Assembly (NCBI GenBank): GCA_016790225.1
Contig: JAEUOZ010000061.1
Span: 1 to 64,000 of the forward strand
Direction: 5' to 3'
Length of the DNA: 64,000 bases
Source of the DNA: Rubrivivax sp.
Lineage (GTDB): Bacteria > Pseudomonadota > Gammaproteobacteria > Burkholderiales > Burkholderiaceae
Shown here: positions 17,389-24,810 of the stretch, piece by piece
How positions within the stretch are numbered: the first letter of the stretch is position 1
How the letters are laid out: each line of letters opens with the position of its first letter
The notes under the pieces: model-generated
What the model saw: only the letters and a program-made list of their open reading frames with translations
Database searches by the model: none
What the model was told of the DNA's origin: nothing
Program-made: the position numbers and the translations under genes

Positions 17389-18213
17389 TCAGGGGCGCGA
17401 CAGCAGGTGCACGTAGTCGTGGCGCGCCGTGTGGATCACCGAGACCCGGTACTCCACCGGCTTGTCCCCGAAGCTCAAGGCCGTGCGGCGAACCTGCATC
17501 ACCGGCACGCCCGGCGCGATGCCCAGCACACGCGCCGCTGCGCGGTCTGCAGCGACGGCCCTTGCGCGCTCGGCGGCGCGCAGCACCGTGATGCCGAACT
17601 CGCTCTGGTACATCTGGTAGATGGTGCCCGGGCGCTCGGCCAGCCGCTTCTCGCTCAGGCCGCGGAACAGCCCGGCCGGCAGCGCAATCCGGTCGTGGAC
17701 CACCGGTCGCCCCTGCAGCTTCAGGCGGTTCTCGATCAGCCACAGCGCCTCGCCTTCCTTCAGGCGCAGCGCTTCGGCGGCCTCGGCATCGGCGCGCTCC
17801 CGCGTGAGCGACAGCAGCTCGACCTCAGGCGGCTCGCGCAGGCCATCGGCGCGCTCGACGTGGAAGAACTGGAAGAGAAAGCGCTGCTGGTCGTGCGTGG
17901 CGACGAAGGTGCCGCGCCCCTGATGCCGCACCAGGATGTGATCGGCCACCAGCTCGTCCACCGCCCGGCGCACCGTGCCGATGGACACCCCCAGCGCGCT
18001 GGCCAGCTGGCTTTCGCTGGGCAGGGCGGCGCCCAGCGGGCAATCGCCGCCTTCCACGGCCTGCAGCAGGGCACGCTTGGCCTGGCGGTACAGCGGCATC
18101 GCGGTGGAGGCCCGCGGCGCGTTGCCCGGCCCGGGCCGCAGCGTACCCCCGCCCGGGCCCAGGCCCCCGGGCACGATGGCACTGAGCTGGACGGCGGCGC
18201 GGCTGGCAGGCAT
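17389..18213 (-). CDS. GntR-family regulator (HutC/UTRA type) of the sulfolactate cluster
   Basis: 274 residues from the ATG at 18211-18213. The winged helix reads MPLYRQAKRALLQAV and SQLASALGVSIGTVRRAVDEL, with HQGRGTFV as the wing; a UTRA effector domain follows (ALWLIENRLKLQGRPVVHDRI, ending HTARHDYVHLLSRP). An earlier ATG would run through the operator-like repeats, and a later one at 18099 begins exactly at the helix-turn-helix, so the true start is uncertain. It is divergent from suyA and is probably its repressor or activator, sensing sulfolactate or a related acid. Confidence 0.85.
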   Translation of the reverse strand: MPASRAAVQLSAIVPGGLGPGGGTLRPGPGNAPRASTAMPLYRQAKRALLQAVEGGDCPLGAALPSESQLASALGVSIGTVRRAVDELVADHILVRHQGRGTFVATHDQQRFLFQFFHVERADGLREPPEVELLSLTRERADAEAAEALRLKEGEALWLIENRLKLQGRPVVHDRIALPAGLFRGLSEKRLAERPGTIYQMYQSEFGITVLRAAERARAVAADRAAARVLGIAPGVPVMQVRRTALSFGDKPVEYRVSVIHTARHDYVHLLSRP

Positions 18214-18241
18214 GCGGCCACTGTACGCAGCCCGCGGGATG

Positions 18242-18266
18242 ATGTCATCCATGTCATCCATATGAC
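18242..18266. promoter_or_regulatory. Operator-like repeats between GntR regulator and suyA
   Basis: Direct repeat ATGTCATCC at 18242-18250 and 18251-18259, with the second copy continuing into the inverted repeat GTCAT-CCAT-ATGAC (18253-18266). GntR-family proteins bind short inverted repeats of this kind in divergent promoter regions. The position, 77-100 bases before the suyA start and immediately upstream of the regulator start, is suitable for controlling both genes. Assignment to the adjacent regulator is inference. Confidence 0.55.
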
Positions 18267-18342
18267 CTGTTTGACTTCCGATTTTCACTGCCTACCATGC
18301 GCAGCTTGCGCGAACTCTCTGCGCGTTGCCAAGGAGACACCG

Positions 18343-18624
18343 ATGATTCATTTCGTACTGCACGACAGCCACGATTCCGTGGCGGTGGTCGTGGTGGAGG
18401 GCGTCAAGGCCGGCATGGAACTCAAGGGCTGGATCATGGACGAGGACAAGATGACCTCGGTGGAAGCCCGCCAGGACATCCCCATCGGCCACAAGGTCGC
18501 GCTGCGCGACATGGCCGTGGGCGACACGGTCATCAAGTACGGCATCGACATGGGCAAGGTCGTCAAGCCGATCACGGCCGGCGAGCACGCCCACGTGCAC
18601 AACATCAAGACCAAGCGCTGGTAG
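18343..18624 (+). CDS. suyA: (2R)-sulfolactate sulfo-lyase, small (alpha) subunit
   Basis: 93-residue SAF-domain protein of the UxaA N-terminal type: DSVAVVVVEGVKAGMELKGW, IPIGHKVALRDMAVGDTVIK, YGIDMGKVVKPITAGEHAHV and HNIKTKRW. In the split enzyme SuyAB this subunit pairs with the large subunit encoded 41 bases downstream to release sulfite from (R)-sulfolactate, leaving pyruvate (EC 4.4.1.24). An AAGGAG site precedes the ATG at 18343. The homologous split altronate dehydratase is the main alternative. The large-subunit sequence and the two sulfolactate dehydrogenase-type neighbours favour SuyA. Confidence 0.85.
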   Translation: MIHFVLHDSHDSVAVVVVEGVKAGMELKGWIMDEDKMTSVEARQDIPIGHKVALRDMAVGDTVIKYGIDMGKVVKPITAGEHAHVHNIKTKRW

Positions 18625-18665
18625 GCCATAGCCCCTTCGTGACCGACTGAATCAAGGAACCCTCC

Positions 18666-19841
18666 ATGTCCATCATCAGCAAAGACACCAGCTTCCTCGG
18701 CTACCGGCGTGAGAACGGCCGCGTGGGTGTGCGCAACCACGTGATCATCCTGCCGCTGGACGATCTGTCCAACGCCGCCGCCGAGGCCGTGGCGCACAAC
18801 ATCAAGGGCACGCTGGCCATTCCGCACCCCTACGGCCGCCTGCAGTTCGGGGCCGATCTGGAGCTGCACTTCCGCACGCTCATCGGCACCGGCTGCAACC
18901 CCAACGTCGCGGCGGTGGTGGTGATCGGCATCGAGGACGGCTGGACCAAGAAGGTGGTCGACGGCATCGCCGCCACCGGCAAGCCGGTCAGCGGCTTCGG
19001 CATCGAAGGCCATGGCGACCACGCCACCATCATGAAGGCCAGCAAGGTGGCCCGCGAGTATGTGCAGTGGGCCACCGAGAAGCAGCGCGAGGCCTGCCCG
19101 ATCCACGAGCTGTGGGTCAGCACCAAGTGCGGCGAGAGCGACACCACCAGCGGCTGCGGCGCCAACCCCACGGTGGGCAATGCCTTCGACAAGCTGCACC
19201 CGCTGGGCAACTACCTGTGCTTCGGTGAAACGTCTGAAATCACCGGCGGCGAGAAGATCGTCGCGGCGCGCTGCAAGACGCCGGAAGTGGCAGACCGCTT
19301 CATGTTCATGTTCAACCGCTACCAGGACATGATCAACCGTCACAAGACCACCGATCTGTCCGAGAGCCAGCCCACCAAGGGCAACATCGCCGGCGGCCTG
19401 ACGACGATCGAGGAAAAGGCCCTGGGCAATATCCAGAAGATCGGCAAGAAGTGCACCGTCGACGGCGTCATCGACAAGGCCGAGATGCCCACGTACCCGG
19501 GCCTGTGGTTCATGGATTCCTCGTCCGCCGCGGCGGAGATGGTGACGCTGTGCGCAGCCTCCGGCTATGCCGTGCACTTCTTCCCCACCGGCCAGGGCAA
19601 CGTGATCGGCAACCCCATCCTGCCGGTGATCAAGATCTGCGCCAATCCGCGCACCGTGCGCCTGATGAGCGAGCACATCGACGTGGACAGCTCGGGCCTG
19701 CTGCAGCGCGAGATCACGCTGGACCAGGCGGGCGACAAGCTGCTGGAGTGCATGCTGCGCACGGCCAACGGGCGCTTCACCGCGGCCGAGGCGCTGGGGC
19801 ACCGCGAATTCGTGCTGACCCGTCTGTACGAAAGCGCCTGA
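18666..19841 (+). CDS. suyB: (2R)-sulfolactate sulfo-lyase, large (beta) subunit
   Basis: 391 residues of the UxaA C-terminal family. Marks include [93 protein letters not shown] and [18 protein letters not shown]. From memory these follow characterised SuyB proteins closely, more so than altronate dehydratase. With SuyA it carries out desulfonation in the cytoplasm, giving pyruvate and sulfite. The stop at 19841 is four bases before the slcC start, so the genes are in one operon. No sulfite exporter or sulfite dehydrogenase gene is visible in the window. Confidence 0.87.
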   Translation: MSIISKDTSFLGYRRENGRVGVRNHVIILPLDDLSNAAAEAVAHNIKGTLAIPHPYGRLQFGADLELHFRTLIGTGCNPNVAAVVVIGIEDGWTKKVVDGIAATGKPVSGFGIEGHGDHATIMKASKVAREYVQWATEKQREACPIHELWVSTKCGESDTTSGCGANPTVGNAFDKLHPLGNYLCFGETSEITGGEKIVAARCKTPEVADRFMFMFNRYQDMINRHKTTDLSESQPTKGNIAGGLTTIEEKALGNIQKIGKKCTVDGVIDKAEMPTYPGLWFMDSSSAAAEMVTLCAASGYAVHFFPTGQGNVIGNPILPVIKICANPRTVRLMSEHIDVDSSGLLQREITLDQAGDKLLECMLRTANGRFTAAEALGHREFVLTRLYESA

Positions 19842-19845
19842 CACC

Positions 19846-20784
19846 GTGGCCCGCATCGTCATCACGGAGTTCATGGACGAGCGCGCAGTCGCCCAGCTGC
19901 GCACCCGTCACGAAGTGCTCTACGACGCGGCCCTGGTGGACGACGCCACGCGGCTGCACCACGAGGCCGCGGCCTGCGATGCCCTGGTGGTGCGCAACCG
20001 CACGCAGGTGCGCGGCGAACTGCTGGCCGGCCTGCCCGCGCACTGCCGCGTGATCGGCCGCCTGGGCGTGGGCCTGGACAACATCGACGTGCCGGCCTGC
20101 GAGGCGCGCGGGCTGCAGGTGATCCCGGCCACCGGCGCCAATGCGCTGTCGGTGGCGGAGTACGTGATCGGCACCGCGATGATGCTGCTGCGCGGGGCCT
20201 ACCAGTCCACCGCAGCGGTGTCGGCCGGCCGCTGGCCGCGCGGGCCGCTGTCCAACGGGCGCGAGATCGCCGGCAAGACGCTGGGCCTGGTCGGCTTCGG
20301 CTCGATCGGGCAGCTCACGGCACAGCTGGCGCGGGCGCTGGGCATGCAGGTCATCGCCTTCGATGCCCTGATGGAGCCCGACCATCCCGCCTACGCGCAG
20401 CAGCGCGTGCGCGGCACCGGTCTGGAAGAAGTGATGACCACCAGCGACGTGCTCAGCCTGCACGTGCCGCTGGTGGAAAGCACCCGCGGCCTGCTCAGCG
20501 CGGAGCGCATCGCCGCGATGAAGCGCGGGGCGGTGCTGGTGAACACCGCGCGCGGCGGCATCGTCGATGAGGTGGCGCTGGCCGCGGCCCTGAAGAGCGG
20601 TCACCTGGGTGGCGCGGCCATCGACGTCTTCCAGCAGGAGCCGCTGCCGGCGGCGCCGCACTTCGACGGCTGCCCGAACCTGGTCCTCACGCCGCACATC
20701 GCCGGTGTGACGGCCGAGGCCAACGAGCGCGTGAGCTTCCTCATCGCCGACAAGCTGATGCAGGCGCTGGAGGCGGCACGATGA
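19846..20784 (+). CDS. slcC: D-2-hydroxyacid dehydrogenase, probable (S)-sulfolactate dehydrogenase
   Basis: 312 residues from the GTG at 19846. Family features are GRLGVGLDNIDVPAC, the NAD-binding GLVGFGSIGQLTAQLARALG, the catalytic Arg in VNTARGGIVDEVAL, Glu in DVFQQEPLP and His in LTPHIAGVTAEAN. This is the phosphoglycerate-dehydrogenase-like fold. SlcC of sulfolactate degraders belongs to it and oxidises (S)-sulfolactate to sulfopyruvate (EC 1.1.1.310). It lies between suyB and a ComC-like gene and overlaps the latter by ATGA (20781-20784). The specific name rests on this context rather than on a unique motif. Confidence 0.78.
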   Translation: MARIVITEFMDERAVAQLRTRHEVLYDAALVDDATRLHHEAAACDALVVRNRTQVRGELLAGLPAHCRVIGRLGVGLDNIDVPACEARGLQVIPATGANALSVAEYVIGTAMMLLRGAYQSTAAVSAGRWPRGPLSNGREIAGKTLGLVGFGSIGQLTAQLARALGMQVIAFDALMEPDHPAYAQQRVRGTGLEEVMTTSDVLSLHVPLVESTRGLLSAERIAAMKRGAVLVNTARGGIVDEVALAAALKSGHLGGAAIDVFQQEPLPAAPHFDGCPNLVLTPHIAGVTAEANERVSFLIADKLMQALEAAR

Positions 20785-21779
20785 AGATGGATCTCGCGCA
20801 GGCCCGCGAGGCCGTGGCGGCCGCGCTGATGCGCGCCGGCGCCAGCGAGGCGATGGCGCAGAGCACGGCGCGTGCGCTGGTGCTCGCGGAAGCACAGGGA
20901 CTGGGCTCGCACGGGCTCTCGCGCGTGGTGCAGTACGCGACGCACCTGCGCAACGGCCGCGTCGATGGCGCGGCGCAGGCGCGGGTGCTGCGCAGCCAGG
21001 GCGCCGCGGTGGTGGTCGATGCCGCGGAAGGTCTGGCCTTCCCGGCCTGCGATCTGGCCGTGCGCGAGGCCATCGTGCGCGCCCGCGACGTGGGCGTGTG
21101 CCTGGCCGGCGTCGTACGCAGCCATCACTGCGGGGTGGTGGTGGATCACCTGCGTGCGGTGGCCGAGGCCGGCCTGGTCGGCCTGGGGTTTGCCAACTCG
21201 CCCGCCGCGATGCCGGCGGCCGACGGCAAGCATGCGATCTTCGGCACCGATCCCGTGGCGGCCGTCTTCCCGCGCCGCGCCGCCGACGCGCTGATGATCG
21301 ACCTGAGCCTCTCGGAAGTGGCGCGCGGCAAGGTGATGGTGGCCGCCAAACAGGGCAAGCCGATCCCGCTGGGCTGGGCGCTGGACGCTCAGGGCCAGCC
21401 GACCACCGATGCCCAGGCGGCGCTCGCCGGATCGATGTTGCCGCTGGGCGCGGCCACCTCACCCAAAGGCGCGATGCTGGCGCTGATCGTCGAGCTGCTG
21501 GTCACCGCCGTGATCGGGGCGCGCTTCGGCTTCGAAGCCTCCAGCTTTTTCGTCGACGAGGGCAACCGCCCGGGCATCGGCCAGGCCTTCCTCGTCATCG
21601 ACCCGGGCGCGCTGGCGGGCAGCGACAGCTACCTGGACCGCATCGAGGTGCTGGTGACCGAGATGCTGCGCGACGAAGGGGTGCGCCTGCCTGGCGCGCG
21701 CCGCGAGGCGCTGCATCGCGCGGCGCAGGCCCAGGGCATCGAGGTGCCGGACGCCCTGCTGGCGCAGTGGAACGCCTGA
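20781..21779 (+). CDS. comC: LDH2/MDH2-family dehydrogenase, probable (R)-sulfolactate dehydrogenase
   Basis: 332 residues of the malate/L-lactate dehydrogenase-2 fold: GLGSHGLSRVVQYATHLRNG, VGVCLAGVVRSHHCGVVVDH (active-site His region), GLGFANSPAAMPAADGKHA, FGTDPVAAVFPR and KGAMLALIVELLVTAVIG. ComC enzymes interconvert sulfopyruvate and (R)-sulfolactate (EC 1.1.1.338). Paired with SlcC it would convert (S)-sulfolactate to the (R)-form that SuyAB cleaves, a two-enzyme racemisation described for sulfolactate-degrading bacteria. It overlaps slcC by four bases. The alternative is a general L-2-hydroxyacid dehydrogenase. Confidence 0.8.
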   Translation: MKMDLAQAREAVAAALMRAGASEAMAQSTARALVLAEAQGLGSHGLSRVVQYATHLRNGRVDGAAQARVLRSQGAAVVVDAAEGLAFPACDLAVREAIVRARDVGVCLAGVVRSHHCGVVVDHLRAVAEAGLVGLGFANSPAAMPAADGKHAIFGTDPVAAVFPRRAADALMIDLSLSEVARGKVMVAAKQGKPIPLGWALDAQGQPTTDAQAALAGSMLPLGAATSPKGAMLALIVELLVTAVIGARFGFEASSFFVDEGNRPGIGQAFLVIDPGALAGSDSYLDRIEVLVTEMLRDEGVRLPGARREALHRAAQAQGIEVPDALLAQWNA

Positions 21780-21949
21780 CAGCCTGTGAGGCGCCAGCAC
21801 CGCCCGTGATCGGGGTCGCCGGCGCCGGCGGCACCCGATGTCAGCCGTGCAGCATGAGCTCATGACCAAGGCTTCGTAGACAGACCGGGCGGGCCGGTGC
21901 ACGATGCCGGGCCTTTCCCGAAGTGAAGACAAGACCTGAGGAGACACGG

Positions 21950-22933
21950 ATGCAACGCCGAAGCCTGATCGCCACCGCCGCAGCGACGCTGCTCAGCACG
22001 ACGGCCCTGCCCGCTGCCTGGGCGCAGGCGACGGACTATCCGAAGGCGGGCGCGACCTTGCGCTACGTGGTGCCTTTCCCACCCGGTGGGCTGACGGACG
22101 TGATGGCCCGCCTGGTCGGCCAGCAGCTCGGGGAGCGCTGGAAGCTCACGGTCGCCGTGGACAACAAGCCCGGCAGTGGCGGCCAGATCGGCGCCGCCGA
22201 GGTGGCCAAGGCGGCCGGTGATGGGCAGACGCTGCTGGCGATCACCATGACCCACGCGGCCAACGCCACGCTGTTCAAGGGCAAGGCCCCGTTCGACTTC
22301 GGCAAGGACCTGAAACCCGTGGCGCTGCTGGCCGGCAGCCCGATGCTGATCGTCGTGCCTGCCGCGTCGCCCATCAAGGACTACAAGGATCTCCAGGCCG
22401 CTGCCAAGGGCGGCAAGCTGAATGCCGGCTCCAGCGGCAACGGCACCCCACCCCACCTGACGCTGGCGCTCTTCAATGACCTGAACAAGGCCGACATCCA
22501 GCATGTGCCCTACAAGGGCGGCGCGCCTTCGATGACCGATCTCATCGGCGGACAGCTGGACGTCATCTTCTCCAACATGCCCGAGAGCATCGCCCACGTG
22601 AAGAGCGGCAAGCTGCGGGCGCTGGCCATCGCCAGTGCGCAGCGCCATCCGCTGGTGCCGGATGTGCCGACCACGGCCGAAGCGGGGCAGCCGCAACTGG
22701 CGGTGGAAAACTGGACGGCCGTGATGGTGCCGGGCACGACGCCGGATGCGATCGTCAACAAGCTCTCGGCCGAGATCGTCTCCATCATGGGCACGCCCGA
22801 TCTGCAGGAGCGCGCCCGGACCCAGGGTTTTCGCATCGATGCGCGCCCTGCCGCGCCGTTTGCGGCCTTCGTGAGGGATGAAGTGGATCGTTGGGCACGC
22901 ATCATCGCGGCGGCCCGCATCACGGCGGATTGA
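21950..22933 (+). CDS. Bug-family receptor, probable sulfolactate-binding protein
   Basis: 327 residues. The signal peptide is MQRRSLIATAAATLLSTTALP and continues to an AWAQA cleavage site. The Bug signature is YVVPFPPGGLTDVMARLVGQ, with VDNKPGSGGQIGAAEVAKAA, HVPYKGGAPSMTDLIGGQ and LRALAIASAQRHPLVPDVPT. The start at 21950 lies after a GAGGAGACAC site. Sulfolactate clusters elsewhere include the SlcHFG tripartite tricarboxylate transporter; this protein would be the SlcH-like receptor, but membrane components SlcF and SlcG are absent here. It follows comC by 170 bases in the same direction, a gap holding only weak hairpins. Ligand inferred from context. Confidence 0.8.
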   Translation: MQRRSLIATAAATLLSTTALPAAWAQATDYPKAGATLRYVVPFPPGGLTDVMARLVGQQLGERWKLTVAVDNKPGSGGQIGAAEVAKAAGDGQTLLAITMTHAANATLFKGKAPFDFGKDLKPVALLAGSPMLIVVPAASPIKDYKDLQAAAKGGKLNAGSSGNGTPPHLTLALFNDLNKADIQHVPYKGGAPSMTDLIGGQLDVIFSNMPESIAHVKSGKLRALAIASAQRHPLVPDVPTTAEAGQPQLAVENWTAVMVPGTTPDAIVNKLSAEIVSIMGTPDLQERARTQGFRIDARPAAPFAAFVRDEVDRWARIIAAARITAD

Positions 22934-23014
22934 GTCGAGCCGGGCTTGAGGCCCGGGTTCGGGGCCGCTGGCCGCGTGACATCGGCGCTACCGGGTTTTT
23001 CCTGATCCGCAGGG

Positions 23015-23041
23015 TGTCAAGCCAGGGGACCGTCACGCGTC
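23015..23041 (+). promoter_or_regulatory. Candidate ECF sigma promoter before the DGPF/ECF42 pair
   Basis: TGTCAA (23015-23020), a 17-base spacer and CGTC (23038-23041) match the general -35/-10 layout of ECF sigma promoters, where ECF42 targets carry a TGTC-type -35. It lies about 58 bases before the start of the DGPF protein gene. ECF42 sigma factors are reported to drive their DGPF genes, so autoregulation is plausible. The match is short and could be chance. Confidence 0.4.
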
Positions 23042-23098
23042 TTCCTGGCAGGCGTCCACATGCCGTGGCGCCGCCCGACTTGCAACCAGGAACCCCTC

Positions 23099-23455
23099 AT
23101 GCACGCCTACCTTCTTCTCCTGCACGAAAAGCCCGGCAGCTTCGCCGCCGCCGGACCAGCCGAAATGGCCGAGATCGTCCAGCGGTATCAGCAATGGGCC
23201 GCAAACCTCGCCCAGCAAGGCCAGCTGAGCGGTGGCGAAAAGCTCACCGACAGTGGCGGGCGGCAGCTGCACTGGCGGGCAGGCCAGACCCTGGCCACCG
23301 ACGGCCCCTATGCCGAAGCCCATGACGTGATCGGCGGCTACTTCGTCATCCAGGCGGCCGACGACGCCGCCGCCGAAGCGCTGGCCGCGAGCTGCCCGCA
23401 CCTGGGGCCTGACCGCTGGATCGAGATCCGGCGCATCGAGCCGATTCCGGCTTGA
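23099..23455 (+). CDS. DGPF/YCII-family protein, partner of ECF42 sigma factor
   Basis: 118 residues with the YCII fold: MHAYLLLLHEKPGSF, YQQWAANLAQQGQLSGGEKL, then the family motif as LATDGPYAEAHDVIGGYFVI (DGPY in place of the common DGPF), and a C-terminal ELR-like EIRRIEPI. DGPF proteins are small, of unknown chemistry, and are typically encoded beside ECF42 sigma factors. The sigma gene overlaps this stop codon (TTGA at 23452-23455). The ATG at 23099 was chosen because it begins the conserved first strand. Its function may be a binding or enzymatic output of the stress response. Confidence 0.85.
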   Translation: MHAYLLLLHEKPGSFAAAGPAEMAEIVQRYQQWAANLAQQGQLSGGEKLTDSGGRQLHWRAGQTLATDGPYAEAHDVIGGYFVIQAADDAAAEALAASCPHLGPDRWIEIRRIEPIPA

Positions 23456-24783
23456 ACGCGGGGGGCCCGCCCGGCGTGCTGGCGTGCTGGACGGCGCGCG
23501 AGCACCGGCGCGTGCTGGCTCACCTGGTGGCTTCGCTCGGCCTGCAGCATCTGGCCGTGGCCGAAGACGCGCTGCAGATCGCGCTGCTGCGTGCGCTGCA
23601 GCGCTGGCCGCTGGACGGTGAACCGGCGCATCCCGCGGGCTGGCTGTACGTGGTGGCCCGGCGCGCGGCGCTGGATCAGCTGCGCGCCCAGGCGCCCCTG
23701 CAGCCCTGGCCCGAGAACGAGCAGGGTGAGCCGCTGGAGCCCGTGCGGGAGGCCAGTCTGGCTGCGACCGTCGCGACGCCGGCTGACGCAGGGCGCTTCG
23801 ACGGCGAGCTGCACGATGAGGAGCTGGCCCTGCTCTTCGCCGCCTGCCACCCCGCGCTGCCGCAGGCCACGCAGGTGGCGCTGGCCTTGCGCACGATGGC
23901 GGCCTTCCAGCTCCCGGAGCTGGCCAGCGCCCTGCTCAGCACACCGGCGGCCGTGGCGCAGCGCCTCTCGCGCGCCCGGGCGCAGCTGGCCGGCCTGAGC
24001 CTGGACGTGCCGGCAGGGCCCGAGCTGCCGCCGCGGCGCGACAGCGTGCTGACCGTGCTCTCGCTGATGTTCCTGTGCGGCCAGCGTGGCAGCGGGCCGG
24101 CCACCTCGCCTTCGACAGCGGCAGCGCCCGCGCCGGCCGTGACCGCAGAGCCCGCCGATGCCGCCCGGCCCGCTTGCTGGGAGGCCATCCGGCTCGCGCG
24201 GGCCCTGGCAGCACACGCGGCCACCGCCCACCCCGACGCCGACGCGCTGGCCGCGATGCTGCTGCTGCATGGCGCACGGCTCACCGGGCGCCTGGACGAG
24301 GCGGGCGACATCGTGCCGCTGCCCGGCCAGCCCCGTGACCGATGGGACCGCGGCATGATTGCCATGGGGCTGCGCCACCTGCAGGCCTCGCAGCGTGCAC
24401 AGCAGCTGTCGCGCTGGCATCTGCAGGCGGGCATCGCCGCCGAGCTTGCGGCGGCACCCTGTTACGAGGCCACCGACTGGAAAGCGATCGCGCGCTACTA
24501 CGCGCTGCTGGTGCAGGCCGATCCCTCCGCTGCGCCCCGCCTGGCCCAGGCCATCGCCCAGGTTGAAAGCGGCGAGGCGGCATCCGGCCTGGAACGGCTG
24601 CAGGCCCTGCTGCCCGGTGTGCCCGACGCCTTGCGCGCCCATACGCTGGCTGCCATGGCACGCGCGCTGGAGCAGCTGCAACGCCTGCCCGAGGCCCGCG
24701 CGCGCCTGCAGGACGCGCTGGCCGCCGCCCCGCGCGAGGCGGATCGCCGCCTGTTGCAAAGGCGCCTGGACAGCCTGCGCTGA
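23452..24783 (+). CDS. ECF42-type RNA polymerase sigma factor with TPR-like extension
   Basis: 443 residues. Region 2 covers about residues 15-80 (EDALQIALLRALQRWP, GWLYVVARRAALDQLRA) and region 4 about 120-180 (LLFAACHPALPQATQVALAL, STPAAVAQRLSRARAQL). A long helical C-terminal extension contains HGARLTGRLDEAGDIVPLPG, WDRGMIAMG and AIARYYALLVQADPSAAPRL, resembling tetratricopeptide-type repeats. Length and DGPF neighbour are the marks of ECF42. No anti-sigma gene is present, so the extension may control activity. The start is a TTG overlapping the upstream stop; a GTG at 23476 is an alternative. An Ala/Pro-rich insert lies at about residues 220-245. Confidence 0.85.
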   Translation: MNAGGPPGVLACWTAREHRRVLAHLVASLGLQHLAVAEDALQIALLRALQRWPLDGEPAHPAGWLYVVARRAALDQLRAQAPLQPWPENEQGEPLEPVREASLAATVATPADAGRFDGELHDEELALLFAACHPALPQATQVALALRTMAAFQLPELASALLSTPAAVAQRLSRARAQLAGLSLDVPAGPELPPRRDSVLTVLSLMFLCGQRGSGPATSPSTAAAPAPAVTAEPADAARPACWEAIRLARALAAHAATAHPDADALAAMLLLHGARLTGRLDEAGDIVPLPGQPRDRWDRGMIAMGLRHLQASQRAQQLSRWHLQAGIAAELAAAPCYEATDWKAIARYYALLVQADPSAAPRLAQAIAQVESGEAASGLERLQALLPGVPDALRAHTLAAMARALEQLQRLPEARARLQDALAAAPREADRRLLQRRLDSLR

Positions 24784-24810
24784 ACGCGGGCCCGGCGGGC
24801 GGATGGCAGC

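Noticed and set aside
18343..19841. Split altronate dehydratase (UxaA) instead of SuyAB
   Set aside because: Large-subunit motifs and the flanking SlcC- and ComC-type dehydrogenases fit sulfolactate breakdown, and no uronate genes (uxaB, uxaC, kdgK) are nearby. It remains the main alternative.
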